From: Nocardia donostiensis | Lineage (GTDB): Bacteria > Actinomycetota > Actinomycetes > Mycobacteriales > Mycobacteriaceae | Length of the DNA stretch: 64,000 bases | Direction of reading: 5' to 3' | NCBI RefSeq assembly: GCF_002081715.1 | Contig: NZ_MUKP01000001.1 | Location: 186,001 to 250,000 of the forward strand | Shown: piece after piece, positions 7,267 through 16,355 of the stretch | Layout of the letters: every line of letters starts with the position of its first letter | Position numbering within the stretch: position 1 is the first letter of the stretch | Notes under the pieces: model-generated | Told to the model about the DNA's origin: nothing | The model's database searches: none | Seen by the model: the letters and a program-made list of their open reading frames with translations, nothing else | Translations under genes and position numbers: made by a program

Positions 7267-8459
7267 ACAGGCCCCCGCCCCGACCAGGTCCACGTATAGT
7301 CCGGGTCTTCGCAGGCCAGCGCACCTTCGCCGAGCAGAAGTGGCCGGAAGGTATCGACCATAACGGCCAACTCATCGAAGAATTCCGCGCCGATACCACC
7401 CTCGTAGGCGCCGGGTTGTGGGCCGTGCGCGTAACCCCCGGCATGCAGCGACACCGATCCCGGTCCTATCCCCGAGCCTTTGCGCGCCGCGTAATCGCCA
7501 CCGCAATAGAACATGACTTCATCGGAATCCACATTCGAGTGGTAGTAGGGCACCGGAATCGACAGCGGGTGATAGTCGACCTTGCGCGGCACGAAATCAC
7601 ACACCACGAAATTGGTTCCCTCGAACACCTGATGCACCGGCGGTGGTTGATGCACTCGCCCGGTGATCGGCTCGAAGTCGGAAATATTGAAGGTGAACGG
7701 GTACAGGCATCCGTCCCAGCCGACCACGTCGAACGGATGGGTGGCATACACCAGTCTGGTGCCGACGAGCTGCCCGGCCGGTCGGTGTTTCACCAGGACC
7801 TCGACATCGGCGCCGGAGACAAGCAGGGGCTCGTCCGGCCCGTGCATATCGCGCTCACAGTACGGCGCGCTCTCCAAGAACTGGCCGTATCGGGACAGAT
7901 AGCGGCGCGGCGCAGCGATATGACCGGACGCCTCGATCACATAGGCCCGCACCGGTTGCGTGCCGTTGGGCACCCAGCGGTGGGTTGTCGCCCGGGGGAT
8001 GAGCACATGATCACCGGGACGCGCCGACAGTGCCCCGAACACGGTTTCGACTGTCGCGCTACCGGCCTCGACGTACACCAGCTCGTCGCCGACGGCGTTG
8101 CGGTACAGCGGCGACGCGCCCGAGGCGACCACATACGACAGCCGCACGTCGGCATTGGCCAGCAGCAGCCGCCGCCCGGTCACCGGGTCGTTCGCGGCGG
8201 GGGCGTCGCCGGGGAACAGCTCGTGCAGCCGCAGATGACGGTGGCGCAGCGGATGATTCGGCACGATCGTCTGATCCCCCAGCTCCCACTCGGTCGCATC
8301 CACGATCGCCGAGGGCAGCCCAAGGTGGTACAGCAGCGACGAGTCCCCGGAGAACCCCTCTTCGCCCATCAGCTCCTCGCAGTAGAGCCTGCCCTGCCCG
8401 TCCCGATGCTGGGTATGCCGCTTCGGCGGCACCGCCCCGACCTGCCGATAGAAAGCCAC
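7263..8459 (-). CDS. hmgA: Homogentisate 1,2-dioxygenase
   Basis: 398 residues from GTG 8459, preceded by GGGAGG. An iron(II) cupin enzyme that opens the ring of homogentisate to maleylacetoacetate. The iron-ligand region is visible as PYYHSNVDSDEVMFY (His and Glu ligands), with the second histidine segment in LHAGGYAHGPQPG. Other family stretches are HRWVPNGTQPVRAYVIEASGHI and VVGWDGCLYPFTFNISDFEP. This is the roughly 390-residue bacterial form, shorter than the human enzyme. The stop overlaps the fahA start by 4 nt, so the two are translationally coupled. Upstream lies a 168-bp region shared with the divergent Uma2 gene. Confidence 0.93.
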   Translation of the reverse strand: MAFYRQVGAVPPKRHTQHRDGQGRLYCEELMGEEGFSGDSSLLYHLGLPSAIVDATEWELGDQTIVPNHPLRHRHLRLHELFPGDAPAANDPVTGRRLLLANADVRLSYVVASGASPLYRNAVGDELVYVEAGSATVETVFGALSARPGDHVLIPRATTHRWVPNGTQPVRAYVIEASGHIAAPRRYLSRYGQFLESAPYCERDMHGPDEPLLVSGADVEVLVKHRPAGQLVGTRLVYATHPFDVVGWDGCLYPFTFNISDFEPITGRVHQPPPVHQVFEGTNFVVCDFVPRKVDYHPLSIPVPYYHSNVDSDEVMFYCGGDYAARKGSGIGPGSVSLHAGGYAHGPQPGAYEGGIGAEFFDELAVMVDTFRPLLLGEGALACEDPDYTWTWSGRGPV

Positions 8460-8627
8460 GACACCTCCCGCCGAACGGACGGACAGTCACCTCAATGGTA
8501 TGTAGGGGGACCCGCGAGCGGTCCTGATCGATAGCAACAACTTCATCTGCGAGGCTCGAGGAAGTTCTACACCCTGTTGGGGAGAAACATTGTTATCCGG
8601 CACAAAGGTGTCGGTATCGTTGTGCGC

Positions 8628-9245
8628 ATGACCGCCGTTCATGAGTCGCTCATGACGCCCGGAGAGTTCGAGGAACTCGACCGGTGTGCCGGGCAGGTGT
8701 CCGAAAATGTGCGACTGGAGTTCGTCGCAGGCAAGCTGGGGGCGAAGGCAGTACCGGATGGGGATCACGAGCGGATCATTCAGGGCTTGATTCGGCTGTT
8801 CGTGCTGCTTCGTCCGGACCTTTGCCTCTTCACCGGGCAGGGGCTTAAGGTGCAGCGCCATCGCAACGGCCGCGCCAGACCGGACGGCGTACTGGCAGTC
8901 GGCGACGCCTTCGCCGGTCAAGGGCAGTGGGCCGATCCGGCGCCGGTGCTCATGGTGGTCGAGGTGACCTCACGCGACCAGGACACCGAGCAGCGAGACC
9001 GCTGCGACAAACCTGTTGCTTATGCGTCCACCGGGATACCGATTTATCTGCTGATCGACCGGACTTCAGGCGAAGTCACTGTTTTCAGCCAGCCGAGCGA
9101 GACCCGCTACCGCTCGAGAACCACGGTGCCGTTCGGCGCTGTTGTCCAGATCCCCGATCCCATCGGAGTCGCCCTGGACAGCGAACCGCTCAAGCATGGG
9201 TATGAGGATGCTCAGTCGCTGAATACCGCGATAACCGGCGCGTGA
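8628..9245 (+). CDS. Uma2-family (DUF820) putative restriction-endonuclease-fold protein
   Basis: 205 residues from ATG 8628. A TATCGT -10-like hexamer ends 7 nt before the start, suggesting a leaderless mRNA. The PD-(D/E)XK core of Uma2 proteins is present: Glu31 in RLEFVAGKL, the ARPDG turn at 84-87, then LMVVEVTSRDQDTEQRD (Glu112) and Lys128 in DKPVAYASTGIP, followed by YLLIDRTSGEV. Uma2 genes are abundant in actinobacteria and cyanobacteria, and their biological role is not settled. Its 3' end overlaps the convergent xthA end by 34 bp. Confidence 0.82.
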   Translation: MTAVHESLMTPGEFEELDRCAGQVSENVRLEFVAGKLGAKAVPDGDHERIIQGLIRLFVLLRPDLCLFTGQGLKVQRHRNGRARPDGVLAVGDAFAGQGQWADPAPVLMVVEVTSRDQDTEQRDRCDKPVAYASTGIPIYLLIDRTSGEVTVFSQPSETRYRSRTTVPFGAVVQIPDPIGVALDSEPLKHGYEDAQSLNTAITGA

Positions 9246-10027
9246 TCGCTGGGCTGTTTACCTTTGCGTTCTTCCCGGTCGACCATGGCGTCGGTCGCGG
9301 CGGCGGCCAGTGCGGGGGAAGCGAGGATGAAATCGATCCGCATTCCTTCTTTGCGCGGGAAACGCAGCTGGGTGTAATCCCAGTATGTGTAGACCCCGGG
9401 GCCGGGTGCGTAGGGGCGCATGACATCGGTGAAACCGGTGTCGAGGATGGCGGTGAAGGCATCGCGTTCCGGTTGTGAGGTGTGGGTTTTCCCGGCGAAG
9501 AATTCGGCGGACCACACGTCGTCGTCGGTGGGGGCGATATTCCAGTCACCTGCCAGAGCGATCCGGGCCTGCGGGTCGGCGCTCAACCATTCCTGGGCGT
9601 TACGGCGCAGAGTGGCCAGCCATTCCAGTTTGTAAGCGTAATGCGGGTCGGTGAGCGACCGACCGTTCGGCACGTACAGGCTCCACACCCGCAACCCGCC
9701 GCAGGTCGCGCCGATCGCCCGCGCCTCGACCACCGGGGCACTGATCAGCGATTCACCGGCGTCTTTGTCGAAACCGGGCTGTCCGGGGAAGGCGAACTCG
9801 ATATCGGTCAGGCCGACCCGGGAGACGATCGCCACCCCGTTCCACTGGTTGACACCCAGATGTGCCGCCTCGTAGCCGAGTTCTTCGAACTTGTCGAACG
9901 GGAACTGGTCGTCGCGGCATTTGGTTTCCTGCAACGCCAGCACGTCGATGTCCTGGCGGTCCAGCCACGACGTCACCCGGTCCAGCCGGGTGCGGATGGA
10001 GTTGATGTTCCAGGTGGCCAGGCGCAC
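9212..10027 (-). CDS. xthA: Exodeoxyribonuclease III
   Basis: 271 residues from GTG 10027, which gives the canonical beginning VRLATWNINSIRTR. The frame extends further upstream, but that part overlaps the GNAT gene and is not homologous. This is an AP endonuclease / 3'-5' exonuclease of the EEP fold used in base-excision repair. Visible motifs are LQETKCRDDQFP (metal-binding Glu), YVPNGRSL, ALAGDWNIAPTDDDV (catalytic Asp-Asn pair), RIDFILAS and QPSDHAPVIAVF (catalytic His). It is 10 nt downstream of the Rv0428c-type GNAT, and the order def-GNAT-xthA is the same as in M. tuberculosis. Confidence 0.95.
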   Translation of the reverse strand: MRLATWNINSIRTRLDRVTSWLDRQDIDVLALQETKCRDDQFPFDKFEELGYEAAHLGVNQWNGVAIVSRVGLTDIEFAFPGQPGFDKDAGESLISAPVVEARAIGATCGGLRVWSLYVPNGRSLTDPHYAYKLEWLATLRRNAQEWLSADPQARIALAGDWNIAPTDDDVWSAEFFAGKTHTSQPERDAFTAILDTGFTDVMRPYAPGPGVYTYWDYTQLRFPRKEGMRIDFILASPALAAAATDAMVDREERKGKQPSDHAPVIAVFSD

Positions 10028-10037
10028 GGTCTTCTTT

Positions 10038-11054
10038 CTACCGCACCACGGGTATCGGCCCGCCGGGGACCGCGTAGCGGTAGCTGTGGTGGTCCACGAA
10101 TCCCAGCTGGCGGTACAACGCGAGCGCGCCCGCATTGTCCGCCTCCACCTGCACATATGCATGGGTTGCTCCGCGGTCGCGGCCCCAGCGCAGCAGTTCC
10201 GCGCATACCAGCGCGGCCAGACCGTGCCTGCGGTGCTGGGCCGCGACCGTCACACAGGACAGCCCGATCCAGTGCCGGTCGTCGGGGGCGGTGGTCAGCG
10301 CGCCCCGTGCGATGGCGATCGGTTCCGGCAGGCCGAGGGAGGCGAAACCGACGGCACCATCGCGTACCGCGGTCAACACCTCCGGTACCGGTACCGGAGG
10401 TGTGGGCTCGGTGTGGTCCGGGGGTTCCTCGCCGCGGAACCGGTGCATCCGCAGCCAGGTATCCGAGGGTTCCTGCGCGATCCGCACCATCGGCGGGCCC
10501 TGCGGGAACACGAAATTGTCCAGGTCCATACCGAGCACCGCTGTCTCACCCCAGCTGTTCCATCCGGGCGGTACGGAGGCGAGCCGGTCGGGCAGCAGCA
10601 GTCGCGGCGGTAGGTTGCGCTGGGTGTACCAGGTGTTGATCCGGTGCAGGGTGTCCACCGTGAACTGCGGCGGCCCGTCCGCATCGCCGAGCGGTACCGC
10701 CGAATTCGCGCGCCTGGTGTAACCGTGACCGGCGCGGGCCAGCCAGCCGTCGATCCAGGCGTGTTCGGTTCCGGGCCAGCCTGCCGCGGCGGCGGCCTCT
10801 AGCGCGCGGATCTCCCCGGTGCGAATCGGCCGAGCTGCCAGCGCCTTCAAGGCCACCACCCGATCGGCGGTGACCGAGACGGTGCGGCCGTCGGCGGTGC
10901 GGACCGTCACCGGTTCCAGCGACACCAGCTCCCCGATCACATCGGTCAGCGGCTGCGCGTACCCCTCGGGCAGCCGGTACCGCAACACCACGCGGCGGCC
11001 CACCTCGATACCGGGCAGACCTCCCGGTGTACCGGGCGCAGCCGGCTCAGTCAT
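10038..11054 (-). CDS. GNAT acetyltransferase with N-terminal extension (Rv0428c type)
   Basis: 338 residues. The N-terminal third has an SH3-like opening ([23 protein letters not shown]), followed by a middle domain with [19 protein letters not shown]. After a proline-rich linker (TPPVPVPEV) comes the GNAT domain with [20 protein letters not shown] (acetyl-CoA loop) and [20 protein letters not shown]. This domain plan matches the mycobacterial protein encoded between def and xthA. Its start overlaps the def stop by 8 nt, so def-GNAT-xthA is one operon. Substrate unknown. The linker codons contain a perfect 28-bp DNA palindrome. Confidence 0.87.
   Translation of the reverse strand: MTEPAAPGTPGGLPGIEVGRRVVLRYRLPEGYAQPLTDVIGELVSLEPVTVRTADGRTVSVTADRVVALKALAARPIRTGEIRALEAAAAAGWPGTEHAWIDGWLARAGHGYTRRANSAVPLGDADGPPQFTVDTLHRINTWYTQRNLPPRLLLPDRLASVPPGWNSWGETAVLGMDLDNFVFPQGPPMVRIAQEPSDTWLRMHRFRGEEPPDHTEPTPPVPVPEVLTAVRDGAVGFASLGLPEPIAIARGALTTAPDDRHWIGLSCVTVAAQHRRHGLAALVCAELLRWGRDRGATHAYVQVEADNAGALALYRQLGFVDHHSYRYAVPGGPIPVVR
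10376..10403. repeat. Perfect 28-bp palindrome inside the GNAT coding sequence
   Basis: A fully self-complementary stretch with two 14-nt arms. The left arm is ACACCTCCGGTACC and its exact reverse complement follows without a spacer. It falls in the proline-rich linker of the acetyltransferase. An uninterrupted palindrome of this length is unusual in coding DNA and would form a strong hairpin or cruciform. Confidence 0.7.
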
Positions 11055-11634
11055 GCCCGAACGGATCCGGCCCCACGCCGGGTAGCCAGCTCAAACCAGG
11101 TGTGCCCCAGCCATTGCGTTTGATCGCCTTCTTCGCTGCGCGCGCATTGCGGCCGATCAGCACATCCACATAGAGGAACCCGTCCAGGTGGCCGACCTCG
11201 TGCTGCAGCATCCGCGCGAAGAAGCCGTTGCCTTCGACGGTGACCGGTTCGCCGTGCTCATCGGTCCCGGTCACCCGCGCCCACTCCGCGCGGCCGGTGG
11301 GGAACTGCTCACCCGGCACCGACAGGCAGCCCTCTTCGTCGTCGTCGGGGTCCGGCATGGTTTCCGGGATCTGCGAGGTCTCCAGCACCGGGTTGATCAC
11401 CGCGCCGCGCCGCCGTGTCACCGCGCCGTCGGCGCCCTCATCAGGGCAGTCGTAGACGAACAGGCGTTTGGCGACCCCCACCTGGTTGGCGGCCAGACCG
11501 ACCCCGTTGGCCGCGTCGAGCGTTTCGTACATATCCGCGATCAGCCCCGCCAGCTCCTCCGGCGATTCGGTTACCTGTTCGGTCGGATGGTGCAGAACGG
11601 GATCGCCGACGATCACGATAGGGAGGATTGCCAT
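11047..11634 (-). CDS. def: Peptide deformylase
   Basis: 195 residues. Removes the formyl group from the N-terminal methionine of new proteins. All three motifs are intact: [10 protein letters not shown] (44-53), EGCLSVPG (101-108, metal ligand Cys103) and QHEVGHLDG (144-152, ligands His145 and His149, catalytic Glu146). The roughly 20-residue insertion between motifs I and II and the acidic PDPDDDE segment are typical of the actinobacterial form. First gene of the def-GNAT-xthA operon, with a divergent promoter region of about 200 bp facing the DUF3263 gene. Confidence 0.96.
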   Translation of the reverse strand: MAILPIVIVGDPVLHHPTEQVTESPEELAGLIADMYETLDAANGVGLAANQVGVAKRLFVYDCPDEGADGAVTRRRGAVINPVLETSQIPETMPDPDDDEEGCLSVPGEQFPTGRAEWARVTGTDEHGEPVTVEGNGFFARMLQHEVGHLDGFLYVDVLIGRNARAAKKAIKRNGWGTPGLSWLPGVGPDPFGHD

Positions 11635-11841
11635 GCTGGAAGTTTATTGATGTCCGGCTTGTCGGGGCGCGCGGGTAGCTGTCGGTCCAACCGTTTAGGG
11701 TGGGGCCGGACGTACCGCGTGTTGGCGCACTATGTTTCTGGGACAGTCGTGGTTGAATATCCGCCACGTAGTAATACCCGGCGACAAGTACCCGGAGACT
11801 ACGCATATTTCGTCCGGTGGGTGACTCGGCGAGGGAGCAAG

Positions 11842-12216
11842 ATGGACGGCGCAGCGGCGCGGAATCTTTCCGCACACCGGGACGGCGCAGGCAGCCCCGA
11901 CAGCCCGAACGAAGCAGCGGCCAACGTGGATACAGCGCATTCCGAACACCCCGGTAACACCGACGACGGGTTGAGCCGCCGCGACCGCGACATCCTTGCC
12001 TTCGAACGCCAATGGTGGAAATACGCGGGCGCCAAAGAAGAAGCGATCCGCGAGCTGTTCGGCATGTCCCCGACCCGCTACTACCAGGTGCTGAACGCAT
12101 TGGTGGACCGGCCAGAAGCACTGGCCGCCGACCCGATGCTGGTCAAGCGACTGCGCAGGCTGCGGTCCAGCAGGCAGAAAGCGCGCGCCGCGCGGCGGCT
12201 GGGCTTCCAGGTGTGA
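11842..12216 (+). CDS. DUF3263 protein (Rv0430 type)
   Basis: 124 residues from ATG 11842, with GGGAG upstream. The N-terminal 50 residues are low-complexity and polar. The conserved part is LSRRDRDILAFERQWWKYAGAKEEAIRELF, then GMSPTRYYQVLNALVDRPEALAADPMLVKRLRRLR, which looks like a small helix-turn-helix-like domain. It matches DUF3263, and its place next to def and the LytR_C/sodC genes is the same as in mycobacteria. It may bind DNA, but this is inferred only from the basic, helical character of the domain. Confidence 0.85.
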   Translation: MDGAAARNLSAHRDGAGSPDSPNEAAANVDTAHSEHPGNTDDGLSRRDRDILAFERQWWKYAGAKEEAIRELFGMSPTRYYQVLNALVDRPEALAADPMLVKRLRRLRSSRQKARAARRLGFQV

Positions 12217-12221
12217 CGCGC

Positions 12222-12227
12222 TAGGCT
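12222..12227 (+). promoter_or_regulatory. -10-like TAGGCT of a leaderless start
   Basis: TAGGCT ends 7 nt before the GTG at 12235. The same hexamer and spacing precede lpdC (40712). No convincing -35 hexamer is seen. Confidence 0.45.
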
Positions 12228-12234
12228 CGGTCAC

Positions 12235-12804
12235 GTGAGCAACTCGAACCCCACCTCCGGTGGGCCACCGCTGCGCGCGCTGGCGATGGTTCTGATTTCG
12301 CTGGCCATCGTCTTCGCCGGTCTCGGCGCGATGTCGCTGTCGAGTGCGAAGTCCGACACCGCGGAGGCGGCCGATTCGGAAACCAGCAGCGAAACCGCGG
12401 CGCCGCAGGTGACCGCGGCCGCGACGACCAGGGCAGGCGCGGGTACCACAACGTCGGCGGGTGCTACCGCCACCAGCAGCGCACAGACCACACCGGGCAA
12501 AGCAACCACCACCGCAGCCGACGGTGTCGACCGGTCCGTTCCGGTGCAGGTGCTCAACAACAGCCTCGTCGCCGGGCTGGCCGCGCGCACTGCCGATGAA
12601 CTCGGCGCCGAGGGCTGGACGAACACCTCGACCGGCAACTATGCGGGCAGCACCCTCGCCGAGACCACCGTGTACTACGGCGACGGAGCAGGCGACAAGG
12701 AAGCAGCCGAGGCGATCGCGGCCGAACTCGGGGCGAAAGCCGCACCGAATCCCGGTATCGGGGACAGTTCAACGGGGGTGACCGTGATCGTGACCGGTGA
12801 GTAG
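12235..12804 (+). CDS. Membrane-anchored LytR_C-domain protein (Rv0431 type)
   Basis: 189 residues from GTG 12235. One N-terminal transmembrane segment (about 16-37, ALAMVLISLAIVFAGLGAM), then a Ser/Thr/Ala-rich linker to about residue 95. A C-terminal LytR_C fold follows, beginning VPVQVLNNSLVAGLAARTADEL and containing TTVYYGDGAGDKEAAEAIA. LytR_C domains are usually attached to cell-wall-ligating LCP enzymes; here the domain stands alone. The gene between DUF3263 and sodC is conserved in mycobacteria, where it is annotated as a tuberculin-related peptide. Expected to face the periplasm. Confidence 0.85.
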   Translation: MSNSNPTSGGPPLRALAMVLISLAIVFAGLGAMSLSSAKSDTAEAADSETSSETAAPQVTAAATTRAGAGTTTSAGATATSSAQTTPGKATTTAADGVDRSVPVQVLNNSLVAGLAARTADELGAEGWTNTSTGNYAGSTLAETTVYYGDGAGDKEAAEAIAAELGAKAAPNPGIGDSSTGVTVIVTGE

Positions 12805-12823
12805 GGAGCGGCAGAGCGGCACA

Positions 12824-12846
12824 GCCCTGTCATGGGACGACAGGGC
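12824..12846 (+). terminator. Hairpin downstream of the LytR_C gene
   Basis: GCCCTGTC and GACAGGGC form an 8-bp stem around a 7-nt loop, 20 nt after the stop codon. There is no U-run, as is common for actinobacterial terminators. Confidence 0.5.
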
Positions 12847-12928
12847 CGACGTGGCATCATCTTGTCCGGTAATGATCGTGTTGATCGAGCTTTGCTCGTA
12901 AACTCGGTACTCGTAAAGGAGTTCTCCG

Positions 12929-13618
12929 ATGGCACCGTCCACAACTCGTCGCCCGTCCTGGCGGAGCGTGACCCCGGTGCTGGCTGTCGCGGCTTTCGGC
13001 CTCGTTGCCTGCACGAACAGTCAGGAGTCGAGTGACGTCCCGGGGACGACCCCGCCGGTGTTCACCAGTTCCCCGGCTCCGGCGGGCGCCGAGAACGAGC
13101 ACGGCGGCACCCACAACGACACCCCGGCGGGCTCCGGCACCGAAGTCCAGCTGAAGGACCCGTCCGGCGCCACGGTGGGCACCGCCGATATCGCCGAGGA
13201 CGGCGACCACCTGCGGATCACTGTCGAAGCGCGCGGGCTGGAACCCGGCTTCCACGGCCTGCACTTCCACGAGGTCGGTAAGTGCGAGGCGAATTCGACC
13301 CCGCCGGCTGGCGGAGACCCGGGTAACTTCCTGTCCGCGGGCGGTCATCTGCAGGTCGGTGGTAACAACGCGCACCCGGCCAGCGGCGATCTGACCTCCC
13401 TGCAGGTCCGTAAGGACGGCGAAGGCTATCTGGTCACCACCACGGATTCGGTGACCATGGCCGATGTGCGCGGTAAGGCGCTGATGATCCACGCCGGCTC
13501 CGACAACTTCGGCAATATCCCCGACCGCTACTCGCGTGACGGTGAAACCGGGCCGGACGAGACAACACTGTCAACCGGTGACGCAGGCGGGCGCATCGCC
13601 TGCGGTGTAGTCGAATAG
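12929..13618 (+). CDS. sodC: Cu/Zn superoxide dismutase, lipoprotein
   Basis: 229 residues with AAAGGAG upstream. A lipoprotein signal ends at Cys28 (FGLVAC), so the enzyme is tethered outside the membrane. A disordered linker rich in Pro, Ser and Thr spans about 30-70. The copper site is visible as LHFHEVG (His112, His114); further His residues at 140 (SAGGH), 149 (NAHP) and 188 (MIHAG) supply the Cu and Zn sites, with Asp154 in ASGDLTSL. Converts superoxide to peroxide and oxygen at the cell surface. Neighbour order LytR_C-sodC-ybdK is as in M. tuberculosis. Confidence 0.94.
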   Translation: MAPSTTRRPSWRSVTPVLAVAAFGLVACTNSQESSDVPGTTPPVFTSSPAPAGAENEHGGTHNDTPAGSGTEVQLKDPSGATVGTADIAEDGDHLRITVEARGLEPGFHGLHFHEVGKCEANSTPPAGGDPGNFLSAGGHLQVGGNNAHPASGDLTSLQVRKDGEGYLVTTTDSVTMADVRGKALMIHAGSDNFGNIPDRYSRDGETGPDETTLSTGDAGGRIACGVVE

Positions 13619-13628
13619 GACACCAACC

Positions 13629-14777
13629 ATGATGGGCGGGGCGAGAATCGAATCGGTTCCCTTCCGAGGTTCGCCCCGCCCGACCATCGGTATCGAATGG
13701 GAGATCGCGCTCGTCGACAAGGTGAGCCGGGATCTGTCCAATACCGCGGCCGCCGTTTTCGATTCGGTCGGTGATCTGCGCGCCCACGACGGCACCCCGC
13801 AGGTCACCAAGGAGCTGCTGCGTAACACGGTGGAGCTGGTGACCGGGGTGCACGACACCGTCGGCGGCGCGGTCGAAGATCTCAGCGCCACCATGGGCAC
13901 GGTGCGCCGGGCCGCCGACCTGCTCGGCGTCGACCTGTTCTGTGCGGGCACCCATCCGTTCGCGCGCTGGTCCACCCAGCAGCTCACCCGTTCCCAGCAT
14001 TACGACGAGCTGATCGAACGCACTCAGTGGTGGGGGCGGCAGATGCTGATCTGGGGCGTGCACGTGCATGTGGGGGTTTCGCACCGGAACAAGGTCTTTC
14101 CGATCCTGAACTCGCTGCTGCTGTCGTATCCGCATCTGCTCGCGCTGTCGGCGTCCTCGCCGATGTGGGCCGGTTCGGATACCGGTTATGCCAGCAACCG
14201 GGCGCTGATGTTCCAGCAGCTGCCCACCGCGGGACTGCCGTTCCAGTTCGAGAACTGGCGGCAGTTCGAGTATTTCGTGCACGACGAGATGAAAACCGGT
14301 GTGTTCGAACAACTCGGCGGTATGCACTGGGATATCCGGCCCGCCCCCAAATGGGGAACGATCGAGGTGCGCGTGTGCGACGGCATCTCCACCCGGGCCG
14401 AACTGGCCGCCCTTGCCGCGCTCATCCACTGCCTGGTCGTCAATCTGGATCAGCGGGTGGAGAACGGTGAACAGCTGCCGACGCTGCCGCCATGGCATGT
14501 CCAGGAGAACAAGTGGCGGGCCGCGCGTTACGGGTTGGACGCGATCATCATCGTCGACGACGACAGCAACGAGCGCCTGGTCACCGACGACCTGACCGAA
14601 CTGCTCAACCGGCTCGAACCCACCGCCAAACAGCTCGGCTGCGCCGACGAACTGGCCATGGTGGCCGAGATCCCGCAACGCGGCGCCTGCTATCAGCGGC
14701 AACGCAAAGTGGCCGCGGCCGCTCAGGGGGATCTGGTGGCGGTGGTCGACGCACTGGTCAAAGAACTCGACCAGTAA
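13629..14777 (+). CDS. ybdK: Carboxylate-amine ligase, glutamate-cysteine-ligase-like (YbdK family)
   Basis: 382 residues; two adjacent ATGs (13629 and 13632) are both possible starts. Opens with RPTIGIEWEIALVD, the ATP-grasp-like substrate strand of GCS2 enzymes, with further family stretches WSTQQLTRSQHYDEL, MLIWGVHVHVGVSH, WGTIEVRVCDG and ENKWRAARYGLDA. YbdK proteins show weak gamma-glutamylcysteine ligase activity in vitro. Actinobacteria make mycothiol rather than glutathione, so the physiological product is uncertain. It lies 10 nt after sodC, so the two are likely co-transcribed and may share a redox role. Confidence 0.87.
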   Translation: MMGGARIESVPFRGSPRPTIGIEWEIALVDKVSRDLSNTAAAVFDSVGDLRAHDGTPQVTKELLRNTVELVTGVHDTVGGAVEDLSATMGTVRRAADLLGVDLFCAGTHPFARWSTQQLTRSQHYDELIERTQWWGRQMLIWGVHVHVGVSHRNKVFPILNSLLLSYPHLLALSASSPMWAGSDTGYASNRALMFQQLPTAGLPFQFENWRQFEYFVHDEMKTGVFEQLGGMHWDIRPAPKWGTIEVRVCDGISTRAELAALAALIHCLVVNLDQRVENGEQLPTLPPWHVQENKWRAARYGLDAIIIVDDDSNERLVTDDLTELLNRLEPTAKQLGCADELAMVAEIPQRGACYQRQRKVAAAAQGDLVAVVDALVKELDQ

Positions 14778-14858
14778 CCCGCGAAACCGTCCCCGGTTCG
14801 GTGTCTGCTGTTCAGTTGGCCGTGGAGGTGGCGTTCACCCGGCGTTTACGATGGTCGG

Positions 14859-16355
14859 ATGTTAGTGGAAGACCCGAAAACCGGAGCAGGACACCGGACG
14901 CTGAGGCTGGGCGTACCGAACGTCGGAATTCGGGTCGCCGCCGCCGTTGCCGCGGTTCCGATGCTGCTGGTCGTATTGCAGGGGGTGGCGCTGTGGCAGG
15001 GGTTCGAGGGACCGCTGGAAAGCCTGTGGCGTGATTACGTGGGCGCACCGAAATCGATGACGGTGCCGTGGGCGGGGCTGGTTCTTGCGTTGGTCGGTAT
15101 CTCGATGCGGCGGCGGATGATTGCGCTCGCCATCGCGGTCCTGCTCGACGCCGGGTATGCGGGTATCCGCTTCGTTGCCGGTGAGCCGTTCACCGTCGGT
15201 AACGGGCCGGTCCTGGTGCTCACCGGTCTTGCGCTGCTGGCCTGGTTGCGCTGGCAGGGCAGCGAACGCCGCAACGCGCTACATGCTTCGGCGCTGGGCG
15301 CGCTGCTGATCCTGGCCACCAAAGTGGGTGATGTGTGGTTGCACATCACCATCGCAGCCGAGCCGAAGGTGCTCGACGAATACGTGATGCTGGCCGATCA
15401 CGCCCTCGGTGACCCGTCCTGGGTGGTCGGCCGGGTGCTGGAGACATTGGGTCCGGTGGCCGAAGCGGTGCTGCACTGGGTCTATATCGAACTGCCCGCC
15501 GCCGCGATCGTTGTCGCGGTATGGCAGCTGCGCGGGGTGGTGTCGAGCGGACGCTGGCCCAGCCATTACTTGGTGCGAACCTTCCTGGTGCTCGGGTTGC
15601 TCGGGCCGCTGGTGTATCTGCTGTTCCCGGTGGTCGGTCCGATGTTCGTGTTCGGCGCCGACGGCAACGGTTTCCAGCTCGGCAACTATTGGCCCGGGGT
15701 GGTGCCGCCACTGGACCGCACCCCGGCCGCGCTGCCCTTCGACGAGGTGACGCCACGCAACTGTATGCCGTCCATGCACACCGCGTGGGCGCTGGCGGTT
15801 TTCCTGCACACCCGCCGCGCTGCCGACGGCTCGCTCGCCCCGCGCTGGCTGCGTTGGGGCGGCGCGTTCTGGTTGCTCGGCACCCTGGCCGCGACCCTGG
15901 GTTTCGGCTACCACTACGGCGTCGATCTGGTGGCGGGTGCGGTGCTGTGCCTGACCGTGGAATCGGCGCTGCGGGAACCCGAACGGGGCTGGGGCTGGTT
16001 CCGCATCCGACTGGTCGCGGGCGGTTGCGCGGCCCTCGCCGCGCTGCTGCTGTCCTACCGCTACCTCGCGGTGCCGATGGCCGACCATCCTGTCGTCGCC
16101 GGGACCGTGGTGCTCGGGCTGCTGGCCGCGGTGGCGGCGGGGTTCCATGCGACGTGGTTCGCGCGCCGAGAGCGTACGGCGGCCGGTGAACCGGTTGCCC
16201 AGGCCGAGCCGGTGGACGAGCCACGCGTCGCCGTGGACGATGCGGAACGCACGGCCACGCCCGCGCCGCAGGGGGTGGTCGCGCTGGATGAGCCACCGGT
16301 GCAGTCGCAGCCCGACGTTTCCCAGAAGACAGCGGTGGCGATCCAGCGAACGTAG
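14859..16355 (+). CDS. PAP2-superfamily membrane phosphatase (inositolphosphotransferase-like)
   Basis: 498 residues with about ten hydrophobic segments. The C-terminal half carries the PAP2 signature in the order PRNCMPSMHTAW and GFGYHYGVDLVAG, the form seen in the Aur1/Ipt-like PAP2_3 group that transfers or hydrolyses lipid-linked phosphates. The last 60 residues are a polar tail rich in Glu, Pro and Thr, presumably cytoplasmic. TACGAT ends 6 nt before the ATG, so the mRNA may be leaderless. The substrate is unknown; a role in inositol or isoprenoid-lipid phosphate metabolism is plausible from the family only. Confidence 0.82.
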   Translation: MLVEDPKTGAGHRTLRLGVPNVGIRVAAAVAAVPMLLVVLQGVALWQGFEGPLESLWRDYVGAPKSMTVPWAGLVLALVGISMRRRMIALAIAVLLDAGYAGIRFVAGEPFTVGNGPVLVLTGLALLAWLRWQGSERRNALHASALGALLILATKVGDVWLHITIAAEPKVLDEYVMLADHALGDPSWVVGRVLETLGPVAEAVLHWVYIELPAAAIVVAVWQLRGVVSSGRWPSHYLVRTFLVLGLLGPLVYLLFPVVGPMFVFGADGNGFQLGNYWPGVVPPLDRTPAALPFDEVTPRNCMPSMHTAWALAVFLHTRRAADGSLAPRWLRWGGAFWLLGTLAATLGFGYHYGVDLVAGAVLCLTVESALREPERGWGWFRIRLVAGGCAALAALLLSYRYLAVPMADHPVVAGTVVLGLLAAVAAGFHATWFARRERTAAGEPVAQAEPVDEPRVAVDDAERTATPAPQGVVALDEPPVQSQPDVSQKTAVAIQRT

